A DNA stretch of 64,000 nucleotides, from the NCBI GenBank assembly GCA_963721385.1, contig CAVRJB010000013.1, positions 558,001 through 622,000 of the forward strand, written 5' to 3'. Positions within the stretch are counted from its first letter, which is position 1, and each line of letters starts with the position of its first letter. Source of the DNA: DAOMFB01 sp963721385 (lineage in GTDB: Bacteria > Acidobacteriota > Thermoanaerobaculia > UBA5066). A program made the translations under genes and the position numbers. The notes under the pieces were generated by a model. It ran no database searches and was not told the origin of the DNA. It saw only the letters and a program-made list of their open reading frames with translations. Positions 47,780-56,777 of the stretch are shown one piece after another.

Positions 47780-48793
47780 TCAGGACGAGGCGGAGGCCGG
47801 CGGCGGCGCGGCGGGGACGGCCGGCCGGCCCAGCGCCGTGAGGCCCGAGAGCCCCCCGAGGCCCATCGTCTCGACGGCGCTCGAGGGGACGATCACCATC
47901 GAGCCCTTCTCCTTGATCGCCTCGTAGAGCATGTTCATGGCCCGGAGGTGGAGCGCCAGCGGCTTCCCCTCGTACTCCTGGCCCGCGCTCACGAAGCGGC
48001 TGGCGATCTCCGTCTCCGCCGTGCCGAGGATGATCCGGGCCTGCCGTTCGCGTTCGGCCTGGGCCTGGCGCGACATCGCGTCCTCGAGCTCGGCCGGGAT
48101 CTTCACGTCGCGGATCTCGACCGACTGCACGGTGATCCCCCACGGGCTGGTCTTTCCGTCGAGGATCGCCTGCAGCCCGCGGCCCAGCTTCTCGCGTTCG
48201 GTGATCATCTCGGCCAGCTGGTGGCGGCCAATCGCCTCGCGGAGCGCCGTCTGCGCCGAGAACCAGACGGCGTCGAAGTAGTCCGCCACCTCGAGGACCG
48301 ACTTCTTCGCGTCCCAGACGGTCCAGAAGACGATGGCGTCGACATTGACCGGCACCGTGTCCTTCGTCAGGGCCGACTCCGCCGTCACGTCGGTCACCCG
48401 GAGCCGCTGGTCGACGATCTGCGAAACGACGTCGACGACCGGGACGACGCCGAAGAGCCCCGGCCCCTTCAGGGCGTGGAACCGTCCGAAGCGGAGGACC
48501 ACGGCCCGCTCCCACTGCGTGGCGACGCGGAGGGAGAAGAGAGCGAAGAGGCCGAGGACGAACCCCGCGGCGACGAACCCCTCCTTCCTCGTGAGGCCCG
48601 CCGTCACACCCCCCGCGGCGAGGAGCACGAGGAAGGCCGCAAGACCGACACCGCTGAAGAAGCGGCGGAGCTCGACCGCGTCCTCCCGCGCCTTGCGGCG
48701 GCGCTCGGAGCTGGCCGGCGCCCCCTTCTCGGGCGGCGGGGTCGCGTCGTCCTTCTTCGACCGGAACGATTTCGAGACGGTGATCGGGATCAT
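47780..48793 (-). CDS. SPFH/Band-7 (stomatin-like) membrane protein
   Basis: 337 residues: a charged N-terminus, two hydrophobic helices (about 48-90), then the SPFH domain starting QWERAVVLRFGRFHALKGPGLFGVVPVVD. It includes RLRVTDVTAESALTKDTVPVNVDAIVFW and the coiled-coil stem rich in Ala/Glu/Arg. Stomatin-like proteins form oligomeric membrane scaffolds and often work with proteases. Its start overlaps the stop of a GntR regulator (ATGA). The two form one operon under the palindrome at 49212-49235. Confidence 0.88.
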   Translation of the reverse strand: MIPITVSKSFRSKKDDATPPPEKGAPASSERRRKAREDAVELRRFFSGVGLAAFLVLLAAGGVTAGLTRKEGFVAAGFVLGLFALFSLRVATQWERAVVLRFGRFHALKGPGLFGVVPVVDVVSQIVDQRLRVTDVTAESALTKDTVPVNVDAIVFWTVWDAKKSVLEVADYFDAVWFSAQTALREAIGRHQLAEMITEREKLGRGLQAILDGKTSPWGITVQSVEIRDVKIPAELEDAMSRQAQAERERQARIILGTAETEIASRFVSAGQEYEGKPLALHLRAMNMLYEAIKEKGSMVIVPSSAVETMGLGGLSGLTALGRPAVPAAPPPASASS

Positions 48794-49192
48794 GACGTCC
48801 TCCTGCCGGGCTCGGCCGATCTTTCGGCGAGGGCCCCGGCGATCTCTTGGGGCGTGAAGCCGCGGGCCGCGGCGTGCGCGAGGAGCTGCCGGACGAAGGA
48901 GTCGAGCGCCTTCCGGCGCTCCGCGCCCTTTCGCTCGGGCTTCCGGTGGGCGACAAACGTCCCCGTACCCTGCTGCGTCGTGACGAGCCCCCGGATCTCC
49001 ATCTCCTTGTAGGCGCGGGCGACCGTGTTCAGGTTGACCGAGAGGTCGACGGCGAGCTGCCGGACGGTCGGCAGCTGGGTCCCCGGCGTTCAGCCGCCCG
49101 TCGGCCACCGCCAGCCCCACCTGATCGATGATCTGCCGGTAGAACGGCACCCCGCTCGCGGGGTCGAGGTGGAACGGGATGGCATCGGGCAT
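48790..49192 (-). CDS. YtrA-type GntR-family repressor (one apparent frameshift)
   Basis: About 133 residues across one extra base in the CCCC at 49081-49084. The winged helix-turn-helix is GVPFYRQIIDQVGLAVADG, then LPTVRQLAVDLSVNLNTVARAYKEME and GTGTFVA. The C-terminal domain is only about 55 residues, as in the YtrA subfamily, which often regulates its own operon with membrane-protein genes. The ATG at 49192 lies 20 nt from a perfect 24-bp inverted repeat, the likely autoregulatory operator. Confidence 0.85.
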
Positions 49193-49211
49193 GAGCGACG
49201 AGGGCCTTCTT

Positions 49212-49235
49212 AATGTACTAGTCAACTAGTACATT
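49212..49235. promoter_or_regulatory. Perfect inverted-repeat operator upstream of gntR-SPFH operon
   Basis: Arms AATGTACTAGT (49212-49222) and ACTAGTACATT (49225-49235) are exact reverse complements separated by CA. The element is strikingly AT-rich in GC-rich surroundings and sits directly upstream of the GntR start. GntR-family operators are palindromes with GT...AC half-sites, as here, so autoregulation is inferred. Confidence 0.75.
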
Positions 49236-49270
49236 GAAAATGTAGGGCGCTCCGAAGGACCTGTCAAGGG

Positions 49271-49313
49271 GAAAAGAAAACCGGCGCCGGCCCGTGGAGG
49301 CCCGGCGCCGGTT
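49271..49313 (-). terminator. Rho-independent terminator of the icd gene
   Basis: Twelve-base arms 49302-49313 and 49279-49290 pair perfectly (AACCGGCGCCGG with CCGGCGCCGGTT). On the minus strand they are followed by TTTTCTTTTC. The element begins 30 nt after the icd stop at 49343. Confidence 0.8.
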
Positions 49314-49342
49314 CCGGGGCGCTCAAGAATAGAGGCGGCCTT

Positions 49343-50641
49343 CTACATGTGCGCGATGACGGCGTCGCCGAACTCGCTGCACTTCACTTCCTTCGCCCCT
49401 TCCATCTGGCGGGCGAAGTCGTAGGTGACGATTCGGTCCTGGATCGCCCCGTCCATCCCCTTGAGGATGAGGTCCGCGGCCTCGGTCCACCCCATGTAGC
49501 GGAGCATCATCTCGCCCGAGAGGACGACCGAGCCCGGGTTGACCTTGTCGAGGTCCGCGTACTTCGGCGCCGTGCCGTGCGTCGCCTCGAAGATGGCGTG
49601 GCCGGTGACGTAGTTGACGTTGCCGCCCGGCGCGATCCCGATCCCGCCGACCTGCGCGGCGAGGGCGTCGGAAAGATAGTCGCCGTTCAGGTTCAGCGTC
49701 GCGATGACGTCGAACTCGTCCGGCCGCGTCAGGACCTGCTGGAGCGTGATGTCGGCGATGGCGTCCTTGATCAGGACCTTCCCCGAAGCCAGCTGCTGCT
49801 TCTGCTCGGCGTTGGCCGCCGCCTCGCCCTTTTCCGCCTTCGTCCGCTCCCACTGCTCCCAGGTGTAGGTCTGGGTCGGAAACTCCTTCTCGGCGAGGGC
49901 GTAGCCGCAGTTGCGGAACGCGCCCTCGGTGTACTTCATGATGTTCCCCTTGTGGACGAGCGTGACGCTCTTCTTCCGGCTGCGGATCGCGTACTCGATC
50001 GCCGCGCGGACCAGGCGCTCGCTGCCGTCCTTCGAGACCGGCTTGATGCCGAGGCCGGTCGAGTCGGGGAAGCGGATCTTCTTGTACTGCGGCGGGAAGT
50101 TCTCCTTCAGGAAGGCCAGGACCTTCTTCGCTTCGGCGCTGCCGGCGTCGAACTCGATGCCGGCGTAGATGTCCTCCGTGTTCTCGCGGAAGATGACCAT
50201 GTCGATCTTCTCGGGGTGCTTGACCGGCGACGGGACGCCCTTGAACCAGCGGACCGGGCGGAGGCAGACGTAGAGGTCGAGGATCTGCCGGAGCGCGACG
50301 TTCAGCGAGCGGATGCCGCCGCCGATCGGGGTCGTGAGCGGCCCCTTGATGCCGACGAGGTAGTCGCGGAAGGCGTCGGTCGTCTCGTCGGGGAGCCAGG
50401 TCTGGGCGTTGTCGAACGACTTCTGGCCGGCCAGGACCTCCATCCAGTGGATCTTCTTCTTTCCGCCGTAGGCCTTCGCGACCGCGGCGTCGAGGACGCG
50501 GACGCTGGCCCGCCAGATGTCGCGGCCGGTGCCGTCTCCCTCGATGAAGGGGATGATCGGGTTGTCGGGGACCTTGAGCTGTCCGCCGGAGATCGTGATC
50601 TTCGCTCCGCCGGCGGGGACTTTCGGCTTGGCGTCGGGCAT
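49343..50641 (-). CDS. icd: NADP-type isocitrate dehydrogenase
   Basis: 432 residues of the homodimeric bacterial isocitrate dehydrogenase. Substrate-site GGGIRSLNVALRQ includes Ser112, equivalent to the phosphorylated Ser113 of E. coli Icd. Also present are RPVRWFKGVPSPVKHPEKIDMV, FRENTEDIYAGIE, HKGNIMKYTEGAFR, NLNGDYLSDALAAQVGGIG and ATHGTAPKYA. It converts isocitrate to 2-oxoglutarate in the TCA cycle. The kinase/phosphatase AceK is encoded 64 nt upstream on the same strand, which matches retention of the regulatory Ser. GGAGG precedes the ATG, and a strong terminator follows. Confidence 0.95.
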   Translation of the reverse strand: MPDAKPKVPAGGAKITISGGQLKVPDNPIIPFIEGDGTGRDIWRASVRVLDAAVAKAYGGKKKIHWMEVLAGQKSFDNAQTWLPDETTDAFRDYLVGIKGPLTTPIGGGIRSLNVALRQILDLYVCLRPVRWFKGVPSPVKHPEKIDMVIFRENTEDIYAGIEFDAGSAEAKKVLAFLKENFPPQYKKIRFPDSTGLGIKPVSKDGSERLVRAAIEYAIRSRKKSVTLVHKGNIMKYTEGAFRNCGYALAEKEFPTQTYTWEQWERTKAEKGEAAANAEQKQQLASGKVLIKDAIADITLQQVLTRPDEFDVIATLNLNGDYLSDALAAQVGGIGIAPGGNVNYVTGHAIFEATHGTAPKYADLDKVNPGSVVLSGEMMLRYMGWTEAADLILKGMDGAIQDRIVTYDFARQMEGAKEVKCSEFGDAVIAHM

Positions 50642-50705
50642 TTCGGAGCCTCCTCGGGCGCGGATCTTAGGGGCCCACCCTGTCCCCCACAACAGAGCGT
50701 TTGTA

Positions 50706-52437
50706 TCAGGCGGTCGCCGGGTCCGGATGGGGCAGCCGGCGGGCCTCCGGGTAGGGAAAGACGTCGAAGATCTCCCCCGCCCGCTCGCCGCCGCTGCATC
50801 TCCCTCCAGAAGCCGGGGAGAAGGAGGTCGGCGTGTCGCTCGAGGAACGCCGTCCGGCCGTCGCCGCGGAGCCCCATGAAGGTCAGGAACTCCTCCGGAA
50901 AGACGTCGTTCTCCCCGACGTAGAACCCCGGTTCGCCTCCGTCCCCGCCGTCCTCGTCGCCCGACGGGAGCTCGCGGAATCGGCAGTCGGTGACGAAGCA
51001 GAGCTCGTCGTAGTCGTAGAAGACGACGCGCCCGTGCCGGGTCACCCCGAAGTTCTTGAGGAGGAGGTCGCCCGGGAAGATGTTGGACCTTGCGAGGTCC
51101 CGGATCGCCTCGCCGAAGTCGAGGATCGCCCGCCGCGCCGCTTCGGGCGGCGCGTCCTTGAGATACAGGTTCAGAGGCGTCAGCCGGCGCTCGGTGAAGA
51201 GGTGGTGGACGACGACTTCGTTCCCGACGACCTCGACCGTGCCGGCCGCGCCCGAAAGGAGCTTCTCGAGGAGTTCCGGGTTGAAGCGCGAGACCGGGAA
51301 GGAAAGGTGCTCGAACTCCTGAACGTCGACGAGACGCCCCGCCCGGCCGTGGCGGAAGACGAGACGGTACTTGTCGAGGACGTCCTGCCGCCCCGTCGTC
51401 TTCGGGTGGGCGAAAACGTCCCGGATGACCTTGAAGACGACGTCGTACGACGGGAGGGTGAAGACGAGCATCACCATCCCCGCCTCCCCCGGCGCCAGGA
51501 CGAACGGGTCGTCCGACGCCGCGAGATGCCGGAGGAGGTCGCGGTAGAGCTCGGTCTTCCCGTGCTTGTTGAAGCCGATCGCGGTGTAGAGCTCCCCGAT
51601 CGGCTTCTTCGGCATGATCGTCTTGAGGAACGCCACGAGCGCCGCCGCGTTCGCGACGTCGACGTGGAAGTAGGAGCGCGTGAAGCTGAAGACGATCGAG
51701 GCTTCGTCCTCGTCCGCGAGGACGGCGTCCACGACGACTTTCCCGCGGGGGTTCACGAGCGCGAGGAGGAAGGGCATCGTCCTCTCGCCGCGGCGGAGCC
51801 GGCCGACGAGATACGCCCCCTTGTTCCGGAAGAAGACGGGGCGCAGCACCTGCGCCGTGTCGAATCCCGGCCCGCCCCAGAGCTCGGTGAGGTAGGCGTC
51901 CAGCTTCTCGGCCGCGAGGCTGGCGTCGCGCGACGCGTCCTCCCACCCGGCCGGGAACGGGTGCGCCGCGAGGATCCGGAAGAGGGCAGCGGCCGTTCCC
52001 TGCGCGCCGGAGTAGGTCTCCGCGAGGATCCGGGCGGCGCGAAGCGAGAGGGACGGGACCTCCGAGGCGACGAACTCCGTCCGCGGGTCGACGCCCACCG
52101 TGTGGAAGATCCGCCGCGACGCGGAGTTGAAGAACGTCTCGGCGAGCTCGATGTCCGGACGCCCGGCGACGAGAGAGGCGTACGCCTCCTTCATCTCCGA
52201 CCAGACGGACTTGTCGCAGAGCCCCGCCTTGAGTATCGCCTCGAGGTCGGCGAGCGCCGGGTCGAGCACCTTCCGATAGAGCTCCAGCCGTTCGAGGGCG
52301 TCGGCGCGCATCCCGTGCCAGTCCCGGGAGACGAAGCGGTCCGGCGCGCGCCGCGTGATCTCCGCGAATGCGCGCCCATAGACCTCGTGCGCCTCGAGAA
52401 TCCGTCTCGGCGCCGCGGAGGGCGGCGCCGGTGTCAC
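50706..52437 (-). CDS. aceK: Isocitrate dehydrogenase kinase/phosphatase (one apparent frameshift)
   Basis: About 576 residues across one extra base in the CCCCC at 50774-50778, the usual AceK length. Diagnostic blocks are MPKKPIGELYTAIGFNKHGKTELYRDL, MLVFTLPSYDVVFKVIRDVF, the catalytic SNIFPGDLLLKNFGVTRHGRVVFYDYDE, and EIFDVFPYPEARRLPHPDP after the indel. AceK phosphorylates Icd to divert isocitrate into the glyoxylate bypass and reverses this. Malate synthase and isocitrate lyase are not in the window. The GTG 52437 start is tentative. A TACGAT box lies just upstream, divergent from the gpgS-like promoter. Confidence 0.93.
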
Positions 52438-52509
52438 GTCCGGGTCTTCACGCGCCCGTATCGTACCGGGGGGAGACACGCGACTGGGTCGCGCACCGGC
52501 CGCGTGCGG

Positions 52510-52515
52510 CAGAAT
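52510..52515 (+). promoter_or_regulatory. Leaderless-type -10 box before the gpgS-like gene
   Basis: CAGAAT lies 6 nt before the ATG at 52522, with no Shine-Dalgarno sequence in the short gap between the divergent aceK and gpgS-like starts. Confidence 0.4.
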
Positions 52516-52521
52516 CGGCCC

Positions 52522-53743
52522 ATGAGCGACTTCTTCCAGAACGGGCAGATCACGACGCTCACCCGGCTCGGAGCGCGCCCCGCCGCGGAGCTCGAGGAGG
52601 CGATCGCCCGACACACGCGGCGGAATCGTGCGGCGCTCCTGATCCCCTGCCTCGTCTCGGAGCTGGAGAGACCCGCGCTCGCGCGAATCTGCGACGAGGT
52701 GGCGAAGGCCCCGTACCTCGACACCGTCCTCGTCTCGCTCGACCGGGCCGACGAGGCGGGCTACCGGGGCGCGCTCGACTTACTTCCGGCGCCTCGGCCG
52801 CCGGACCGTCGTCCTCTGGAACGACAGCCCGGGCGTGACCGCCCTCCTCGAGAAGCTGGCGGCGAACGACCTCGCCCTCGGCGAGCGGGGGAAGGGGCGA
52901 GCCTGCTGGATGGCGTTCGGCTATCTCCTCGCGCAGGGAAATATCGAGTACATCGCGCTCCACGACGCCGACGTCCTCGACTACGACCGGGCGATGCTGG
53001 CGCGGCTCCTCTACCCGGTCGCCGATCCGATCCTGAACTTCGACTTCTGCAAGGGCTTCTACGCCCGCTTCACCGACCGGCTCAACGGCCGGGTCGCCCG
53101 CCTCTTCGTCGGGCCCCTCCTCGCCTCGCTGAATGCGCTCCTCGGGCCCCACCCGTACATCGAGTTCCTGCAGTCTTTCCGTTATCCGCTGGCCGGCGAG
53201 TTCGCCGTCTCGGCCGACCTCGCGCGCCAGCTCCGCGTCCCGGCCGACTGGGGGCTCGAGATCGGCGTCCTCTCGGAGGTCTTCCGGCACCGCGCCGGGC
53301 GCCGGATCTGCCAGGTCGACCTCGCCGACCAGTACGAGCACAAGCACCAGCCCCTCTCTCCAGAGGACCCCACGGCCGGGCTGAACCGGATGGCTGGCGA
53401 CATCGCCAAGCACCTCCTCCGGACGCTGGCGGCGGCGGACGTCGTCCTCTCCGAGGGGGCTCTGAAGTCGCTTCTCGCCTCCTACCAGCGACGCGCCGAG
53501 GATGCCGTCAACAGCTTCTACGCCCTCGCCAAGATGAACGGGCTCACCTTCCTCCGCCACGAGGAGGAGACCGCCGTCGCGACCTTCGCCCGCGCTCTCA
53601 AGGCCGGCGCCGAGCAGTTCGAGCAGGATCCCCTCGGCGCCCCGCAGATCCCGAACTGGGCCCGAGTCCTCTCGGCCGTCCCGGACGCGGGCGACATCCT
53701 CCTCGAGTCGGTTCACGACAACGGCGGAATCCTCGAGCCCTGA
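52522..53743 (+). CDS. gpgS: Glucosyl-3-phosphoglycerate synthase-like glycosyltransferase (one apparent frameshift)
   Basis: About 406 residues across one extra T at 52780-52781. The start DFFQNGQITTLTRLG, YIALHDADVLDYDR (metal/nucleotide-sugar site), FDFCKGFYARF, FLQSFRYPLAGEFAVSADL and DWGLEIGVLSEVF are the blocks I associate with GpgS. GpgS joins NDP-glucose to 3-phosphoglycerate, the first step to the compatible solute glucosylglycerate. An HAD phosphatase suited to the second step is at 55731. Mannosyl-3-phosphoglycerate synthase is the main alternative. Its stop is 8 nt from the convergent channel gene. Confidence 0.8.
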
Positions 53744-53751
53744 GTCTCCCG

Positions 53752-54447
53752 TCAGACGTGGCGGATGCCGGTGTCCTCGGACTCTGCCCGGAGCTTCTTC
53801 TCCAGGTAGCGGCGGGCGAGGTCGCGGGCTCCGAGGCCGAAAGCGAGGGCGAGGGCGAGCGCAAGCGCGCCCCCGACGATTGAAAACGCCGCGACGAGGA
53901 TGGAGCGGGCCACACCGAGGTTGTCGAGCGCCATGGCCGCGAAGAAACCGAGGATGACGATGTGGACGCCGCGTGAGCCGGCACGCGCCCAGGGGAGGCC
54001 GGCGTTGACCGCGCCGAGCAACACGCTTCGGCGCGCGATCGCGGCGACGCCAAGGCCGAGCAGGAGGATCAGCCCGGCGGCGAGGAGACGCGGGACGAAC
54101 GCGACGATCTCGCTCAGGATGTTGCGGAGGGCGCCGGGTTCCAGAGCGTTGACGCCGACCGCCAGGACGGCGGCCACGCCGACCCAGAACGAAATGGCTC
54201 CGGCGGCCCGCTCGATGCCGGCATCGAGGCCGGCGGCGCGCAGGAACCGGTCGGGCAGGCTTCCGGGGCGCTTCCTGCCGCGGAGGACCAGCCGCGAGAA
54301 GAGCTCCAGAAAAGTGCGGAGGACCACGCCGATCAGGATCCCGACGAGAAGCGAAGCCAGAAGGACCAGGAAGGCCGGAATGACGGAAATGAAGGCGTCC
54401 GCGAGCCTCGCGAACGCGTTCGCGATGTCCTGCTGCAGGTGTTCCAT
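53752..54447 (-). CDS. Mechanosensitive-channel-related membrane protein (CmpX-like TM repeats)
   Basis: 231 residues with five hydrophobic segments. They start with AFLVLLASLLVGILIGVVLRTF and end with GALALALALAFGLGARDLARRYLE. The GLGARDLARRYLE ending and repeated helices match the conserved-TM-helix family of MscS-related proteins such as CmpX. Unlike full MscS it lacks the cytoplasmic vestibule domain. Placed between a compatible-solute synthase and a glycosyltransferase, it plausibly releases solute or senses membrane tension on hypo-osmotic shock. It is 15 nt downstream of the GT gene on the same strand. Confidence 0.78.
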   Translation of the reverse strand: MEHLQQDIANAFARLADAFISVIPAFLVLLASLLVGILIGVVLRTFLELFSRLVLRGRKRPGSLPDRFLRAAGLDAGIERAAGAISFWVGVAAVLAVGVNALEPGALRNILSEIVAFVPRLLAAGLILLLGLGVAAIARRSVLLGAVNAGLPWARAGSRGVHIVILGFFAAMALDNLGVARSILVAAFSIVGGALALALALAFGLGARDLARRYLEKKLRAESEDTGIRHV

Positions 54448-54462
54448 CGTGATCTACCTTCC

Positions 54463-55734
54463 TCAGCGGGCGCCGGCCCGCCAGAGCTCGCGAAGCATGT
54501 CCTTGTTCCGTTCGAAGGCGGCAGCGAGGGTATCGAGCCGCGCCTCGGCCTCCTCGTCCGTCCCGTCCCGGGTCTCGGCGATGAACGAGGCGACCTTGCC
54601 GAGATAAAGAGGAACCAGCGACTTGATCAGCGTTTCGGGCGGAAGGCGCCGGTCCCGCCAGCCCGCACCGGCCTCGAACAGAACCCGGACCCAGACTTCG
54701 TCGAGCAGTACGACCTCCGGTCGAGCCGCCGCACCCTCACGAAGGGCGGCGATCGAGCCGGCCGAAAGAAAACTCTCCCAGACGGGGGGCAGGTCTTCGG
54801 TTGACTGCCGGAAGGTCGCGGCAAGGCGCTCCACCTTGACCGGCACCGGTTCCAGCCCGACGGCGTGAGAAAACCCGAAGAGGGGAACCGGCTCCGAACC
54901 CGAGACATCCCCCCAGACGCTTTCGTAGCGTTCCATCAGCTCGAAGAGCGTTGAGACGACCTCGATCATCATCGGCTGGAGATCGGCTCCAGGGTCCTTC
55001 GGATCGTGAAGCTTGGCGCCGAGGAACGCCTGGCACGGCTTCATTCCTTCGGCCAGGGCGGTCGTCGTCATGAAGATGTCGATGCCGTACCGCGCCACCG
55101 GCCCGTCCCAGCGGTCGTACTCGAGAAACCGGTCGGCGAGCCCGCCCGAGAAGCCGAAGTCCCCGCCGATGGGCTGGCGGATCCGCTTGCCGTAGAGCGC
55201 CCGTGTCATCGGATAGACGATCGTGTTCGTGATCGTGCCGTCGTACCGGTGGCGGGAGTAGAGGGGTGACACGAACTCGTACCCGTGCCTCAGCACCGGC
55301 GAGACGAGCAGCTCGATCCAGCCGGGAGTGATGCTCCTGAGGTCGCTGTCGACGACGCAGCAGGCCTTCACGTCCAGCTCGGCCGCGATGCGGAAGATCG
55401 TCCGGAGGGCGCTCCCTTTTCCGGGCAGGCCGACGTACGGCGTCACGATGCGGGCGGCGGGCGGCGGCGCGGCATCGACGAGGATCTCCTCGAGCGATCC
55501 GTGCTCGGTCCGCTCCACGATCTCGCGGGTCCGGTCGGTCGAGCCGCCGTCGCTGTTGACGAGGACCGCGTGAACGTCGGGAAAGTGCTTGGCCAGGCCC
55601 GCCGCCACCGCGCGGACGACGTGACCGACGGTCCGCTCGTTGTTGAACGACGGGATCCCGACCAGCACCTCCGCCCGGCCGATCCGCTTCAGCCTCTCGG
55701 CGACGGCCGAGTCGAGCGGCGGAAGGTGCGTCAC
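54463..55734 (-). CDS. GT2/GT81-like glycosyltransferase of the compatible-solute cluster
   Basis: 423 residues with a GT-A fold at the N-terminus: VLVGIPSFNNERTVGHVVRA, LVNSDGGSTDRTREI, GKGSALRTIF and the metal site VVDSDLRSITPGW. The central part (YDGTITNTIVYPMTRALYG, RQPIGGDFGFSGGLA) and C-terminal helices resemble GT81-type glucosyl transferases. The GTG start overlaps the stop of the HAD phosphatase (GTGA). With GpgS already present, this enzyme may add a second sugar or be a direct glucosylglycerate synthase. The precise acceptor is unknown. Confidence 0.75.
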   Translation of the reverse strand: MTHLPPLDSAVAERLKRIGRAEVLVGIPSFNNERTVGHVVRAVAAGLAKHFPDVHAVLVNSDGGSTDRTREIVERTEHGSLEEILVDAAPPPAARIVTPYVGLPGKGSALRTIFRIAAELDVKACCVVDSDLRSITPGWIELLVSPVLRHGYEFVSPLYSRHRYDGTITNTIVYPMTRALYGKRIRQPIGGDFGFSGGLADRFLEYDRWDGPVARYGIDIFMTTTALAEGMKPCQAFLGAKLHDPKDPGADLQPMMIEVVSTLFELMERYESVWGDVSGSEPVPLFGFSHAVGLEPVPVKVERLAATFRQSTEDLPPVWESFLSAGSIAALREGAAARPEVVLLDEVWVRVLFEAGAGWRDRRLPPETLIKSLVPLYLGKVASFIAETRDGTDEEAEARLDTLAAAFERNKDMLRELWRAGAR

Positions 55735-56498
55735 GCGGCCTCGCCGTCGAGGAGGGCGCTCACGGCCGCCGCCCACCCCGGCCCGCCCGGCTCAGGTGCG
55801 ATTCGCGCGTGCGGGAGCGCCGAGACGAGGCGTGCGTCCGGACCCCCGGCCCGCGGCACGACAACCGGGACGTCCACCGCCGAGAGGAACCGAAGGTCGT
55901 TCGGCGCGTCGCCGAGCCCGACTGCCGCTCCCCGCCGGCCGAAGAGCTCCCGGATCCGCGGCACCGCATCCGCCTTGTCATGCCGGCCGGAGAGGTGCCA
56001 GAAGGCTCCGCCGCGGACGAGCTGGACGCCGCGGAACTCGTCCATCTCCTCCTCGAGCACGTCGTCCTCACCGTCCGGCGCGAGGAACGGGAGATCCCAG
56101 ACGCGCGCCCGGGCCTGCGCCAGGGCGTTGCCGCCGAGGCCGGTGAGCGCCGCGAGTTTCTCGTCCGTCATCTCGTCGAGGGGGACGACCCGGATCCCTC
56201 GCCGCCGCGCCACGTCGGCGAGGATCTGCCGAAGAAGGGCGACGGGAACCGCCGCGGGATCGACTTCGACGCCCCGCGGCGTCACGAGCCCGGCCCCGTT
56301 CTCGAAAACGCCGACCCCTCCGGCGGCGAGGACCGGGAGAAGGGCGCGCACCTCGATCTCGGTCTTGCTGGTCAGCGGCACAATCGGCACACCGAGCGCA
56401 CGGAGGCGCGCGACCGCCGCGCCGGGGGCGGCTCCGAGGCCGCCCTCCGCGTCGAGAAGCGTTCCGTCGAGGTCCGTGAAGAGGACGGAGATCTCCAT
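55731..56498 (-). CDS. HAD-IIB phosphatase, mannosyl/glucosyl-3-phosphoglycerate phosphatase type
   Basis: 255 residues: HAD motif 1 LFTDLDGTLLD, motif 2 VPLTSKTEIEV, a type-IIB cap, and motif 3/4 KADAVPRI and GLGDAPNDLRFLSAVD. The T-S-K-T-E segment and overall length fit the MpgP/YedP group, which removes the 3-phosphate from mannosyl- or glucosyl-3-phosphoglycerate. It is translationally coupled to the GT downstream and near the gpgS-like gene. The ATG at 56498 has GGAGG upstream. Confidence 0.82.
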   Translation of the reverse strand: MEISVLFTDLDGTLLDAEGGLGAAPGAAVARLRALGVPIVPLTSKTEIEVRALLPVLAAGGVGVFENGAGLVTPRGVEVDPAAVPVALLRQILADVARRRGIRVVPLDEMTDEKLAALTGLGGNALAQARARVWDLPFLAPDGEDDVLEEEMDEFRGVQLVRGGAFWHLSGRHDKADAVPRIRELFGRRGAAVGLGDAPNDLRFLSAVDVPVVVPRAGGPDARLVSALPHARIAPEPGGPGWAAAVSALLDGEAA

Positions 56499-56690
56499 AC
56501 GACGCCTCCGTTTCTCGCGGGCGGAGCCCTGTCGCGATGGGTCTCGCCCCGCGGGACCGCGCCTGCCGCATGTGAAGACACGCGGCGCAACCTCACCGCT
56601 CACGCTAGCACAGCGGCGGGAGACCGACACCGCCGTGACAGGCGTCACGGCGCGCGCGGGGGAAACACGCTCCCGACGCGGCTTCTCCTC

Positions 56691-56733
56691 TAGAGCATCC
56701 GCATCAGGGCGTCCTTTAGAGCATCCGCATCAG
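56691..56733. repeat. Short direct repeat
   Basis: TAGAGCATCCGCATCAG occurs at 56691-56707 and again at 56717-56733, period 26 nt, in the 279-nt gap between the HAD phosphatase and the Cys-rich gene. It could be a tandem regulator site or slippage; the rest of the gap shows nothing else clear. Confidence 0.6.
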
Positions 56734-56777
56734 CGCGCGCGCGACAACGGCGGCCTAACCTGATCCCGGAGACGTTC

